Assembly (NCBI GenBank): GCA_001515185.1
Contig: LQHI01000057.1
Coordinates: 1-14,164, forward strand
Direction of reading: 5' to 3'
Length of the DNA stretch: 14,164 nucleotides
From: Hadesarchaea archaeon DG-33
Lineage (GTDB): Archaea > Hadarchaeota > Hadarchaeia > Hadarchaeales > Hadarchaeaceae
Made by a program: the position numbers and the translations under genes. A model generated the notes under the pieces. It had not been told where the DNA came from. It searched no databases and was given only the letters and a program-made list of their open reading frames with translations. This document shows, piece by piece, positions 13,181-14,164 of this stretch (positions within the stretch are counted from its first letter, which is position 1; every line of letters begins with the position of its first letter).

Positions 13181-14164
13181 AAACAGTAAGAATCGGCAGA
13201 AGAAAGATAGGTGATCAATATCCCACATTCGTCATCGCGGAGATGGCCTGGGCACATGATGGGTCGGTTGAAAATGCGAAAAAGATAATAGACGCAGCGG
13301 CCAATGCGAGGGCAGACGCCGTTTGTTTTCACCTCACATCCATGAAAAATTACATGGTCCCGCAGTACAGGACTGGGAAAGGGCGCGTATCGGCGGGCAA
13401 GGAAGCACTGCCTATTTACGCATATCTGAGTCGAATTAACCTGACCCCAGCGGCTTGGGCCGAGTTGTTTCCGTACGCCAGAAAAAATGGGCTGCTAATA
13501 TGTGCGATGTGCAACGACCTTCCGAGTGTTGGTCTCGCTTTCAATCTAAAGGCGGACGCTTATGTGGTCTCCCCGGCGTCGCTCGCCGAGGAAAACCTCG
13601 TGAGGTGTGTGGCGAAGAAGGGAAAACCCGTGTTTCTGAGGGTGGGTGGCGCCACAATGGAGGAGGTAGAGAGGGCCATTTCCTGGATGAAGGAAGAAGG
13701 CAACGAAAATATCGTGCTGGTTTACGGGTTCCAGAGCTATCCGACTAAGCTGGAGGACATGCATCTGAAATTTATACCAACTCTGAAGCAAAAATTCCAA
13801 GTTCCCATAGGTTTTGCAGACCACACGGATGGGGGCTCCGATCTAGCTCTCGTCATTCCGCTCGTGGCACTAGCATTCGGGGCAAACGTCATCGAAAAGC
13901 ATCTTACCCATGATAGGAGCCTGAGGGGCGAAGACTTCGAATCTGCGCTCGATCCACCTGTCTTTAAAAAGTTCGTCGTCAACCTCAGGAAAATCGAGGA
14001 GGCGTTCGGTTTTCCTGATGTAAGATCCCTATCAAAAGCAGAGCGGGAATACAGGGAGATTGCCAGAAAGCGAACAGTCGCGGCTAGGGACATCGAAAAG
14101 GGGGAAAAGATAACTCGCGACAAACTGGCGTTCAAAAGATCGGATGAAGGGATTTTTTCGGATG
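13177..14164 (+). CDS. neuB: NeuB-family nonulosonate synthase (divergent subgroup; partial, C-terminus beyond window)
   Basis: The frame stays open from TTG 13177 to the right edge (329 codons). NeuB enzymes condense phosphoenolpyruvate with a six-carbon amino sugar to form a nine-carbon nonulosonic acid. The TIM-barrel part has the active-site Glu22 in IAEMAWAHDGS and the two metal-ligand His positions, His216 in FADHTDG and His242 in IEKHLTHDR. The C-terminal SAF (antifreeze-like) domain begins at KRTVAARDIEKGEKIT (298-313) and is cut. Departures from classical NeuB include AVCFH (48-52) where KFQ is usual, ICAMCND in place of the S-x-F-D segment, and VYGFQSYPT (182-190) where LHC-x3-YP is usual. 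GAGGTG (13166-13171) five bases before TTG, overlapping the neuA stop as TTGA, supports this start and coupled translation. The exact product is uncertain. Confidence 0.88.
   Translation, partial: MKTVRIGRRKIGDQYPTFVIAEMAWAHDGSVENAKKIIDAAANARADAVCFHLTSMKNYMVPQYRTGKGRVSAGKEALPIYAYLSRINLTPAAWAELFPYARKNGLLICAMCNDLPSVGLAFNLKADAYVVSPASLAEENLVRCVAKKGKPVFLRVGGATMEEVERAISWMKEEGNENIVLVYGFQSYPTKLEDMHLKFIPTLKQKFQVPIGFADHTDGGSDLALVIPLVALAFGANVIEKHLTHDRSLRGEDFESALDPPVFKKFVVNLRKIEEAFGFPDVRSLSKAEREYREIARKRTVAARDIEKGEKITRDKLAFKRSDEGIFSD

Noticed and set aside
13546..13824. Minus-strand open frame, and a plus-strand shifted frame at 13455-13748, within the neuB region
   Set aside because: Both overlap the NeuB-like frame, which carries clear family motifs and stays open to the window edge.
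13177..14164. Loss of a NeuB metal-binding His at the VYGFQ segment
   Set aside because: By spacing, the two metal His correspond to the DHT and EKH positions (His216 and His242 here), 21 residues apart in the reference enzyme as I recall it and 26 here. Both are present, so VYGFQ is a variant segment rather than a lost ligand.

Overview
The window reads as a surface-glycan (S-layer, exopolysaccharide or glycoprotein) biosynthesis locus, most probably from an archaeon. The organism call is an inference. Start sites are preceded by GGAGG, GGGTGA or GAGGTG Shine-Dalgarno sequences, GTG/TTG starts occur, AT-rich TATA-like elements lie upstream of several genes, and AGA/AGG/ATA codons are common. 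A thermophilic bacterium cannot be excluded. No rRNA, tRNA, CRISPR array, transposase or integrase was seen.

Layout: (1) 1-1234, minus strand: a sugar-nucleotide epimerase-like SDR followed by the start of a YjbQ/UPF0047 protein that runs off the left edge. (2) 1367-2946, plus strand: a GalE-like epimerase overlapping a DPM1-like GT2 glycosyltransferase by ATGA. (3) 6879-2943, minus strand: a DegT aminotransferase closely resembling GDP-perosamine synthase (PerA), GDP-mannose 4,6-dehydratase (Gmd), a small metal-type cupin and a GT4 glycosyltransferase. Together Gmd and PerA would make GDP-perosamine. (4) 6960-7913, plus strand: a third GalE-like epimerase, divergent from perA. (5) 8861-7920, minus strand: a second, divergent GT4. 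(6) 8862-9168: a 307-base spacer with a hairpin and tiny ORFs. (7) 9169-14164, plus strand: a SAM methyltransferase, a large GT-B-type surface-polymer transferase, a radical SAM/SPASM enzyme, a CMP-nonulosonate cytidylyltransferase (NeuA type) that appears to start at ATT, and a divergent NeuB-type synthase starting at TTG and cut by the right edge.

How the parts fit: the epimerases, Gmd and PerA make NDP-hexoses (UDP-sugars and a GDP-amino sugar). NeuB and NeuA make and activate a sialic/legionaminic-like nine-carbon sugar. The GT2, GT4 and GT-B enzymes would assemble these onto a lipid or protein carrier, and the methyltransferase and radical SAM enzyme would tailor the glycan or a precursor. 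The most unusual part is region 7, where an atypical NeuB-family synthase sits with a radical SAM/SPASM enzyme, a CMP-sugar synthetase and an uncharacterised GT-B protein in one tightly spaced unit. Base composition is uneven (about 62% G+C at 2341-2400 against about 37% at 10861-10920), as is common in glycan islands assembled by transfer.
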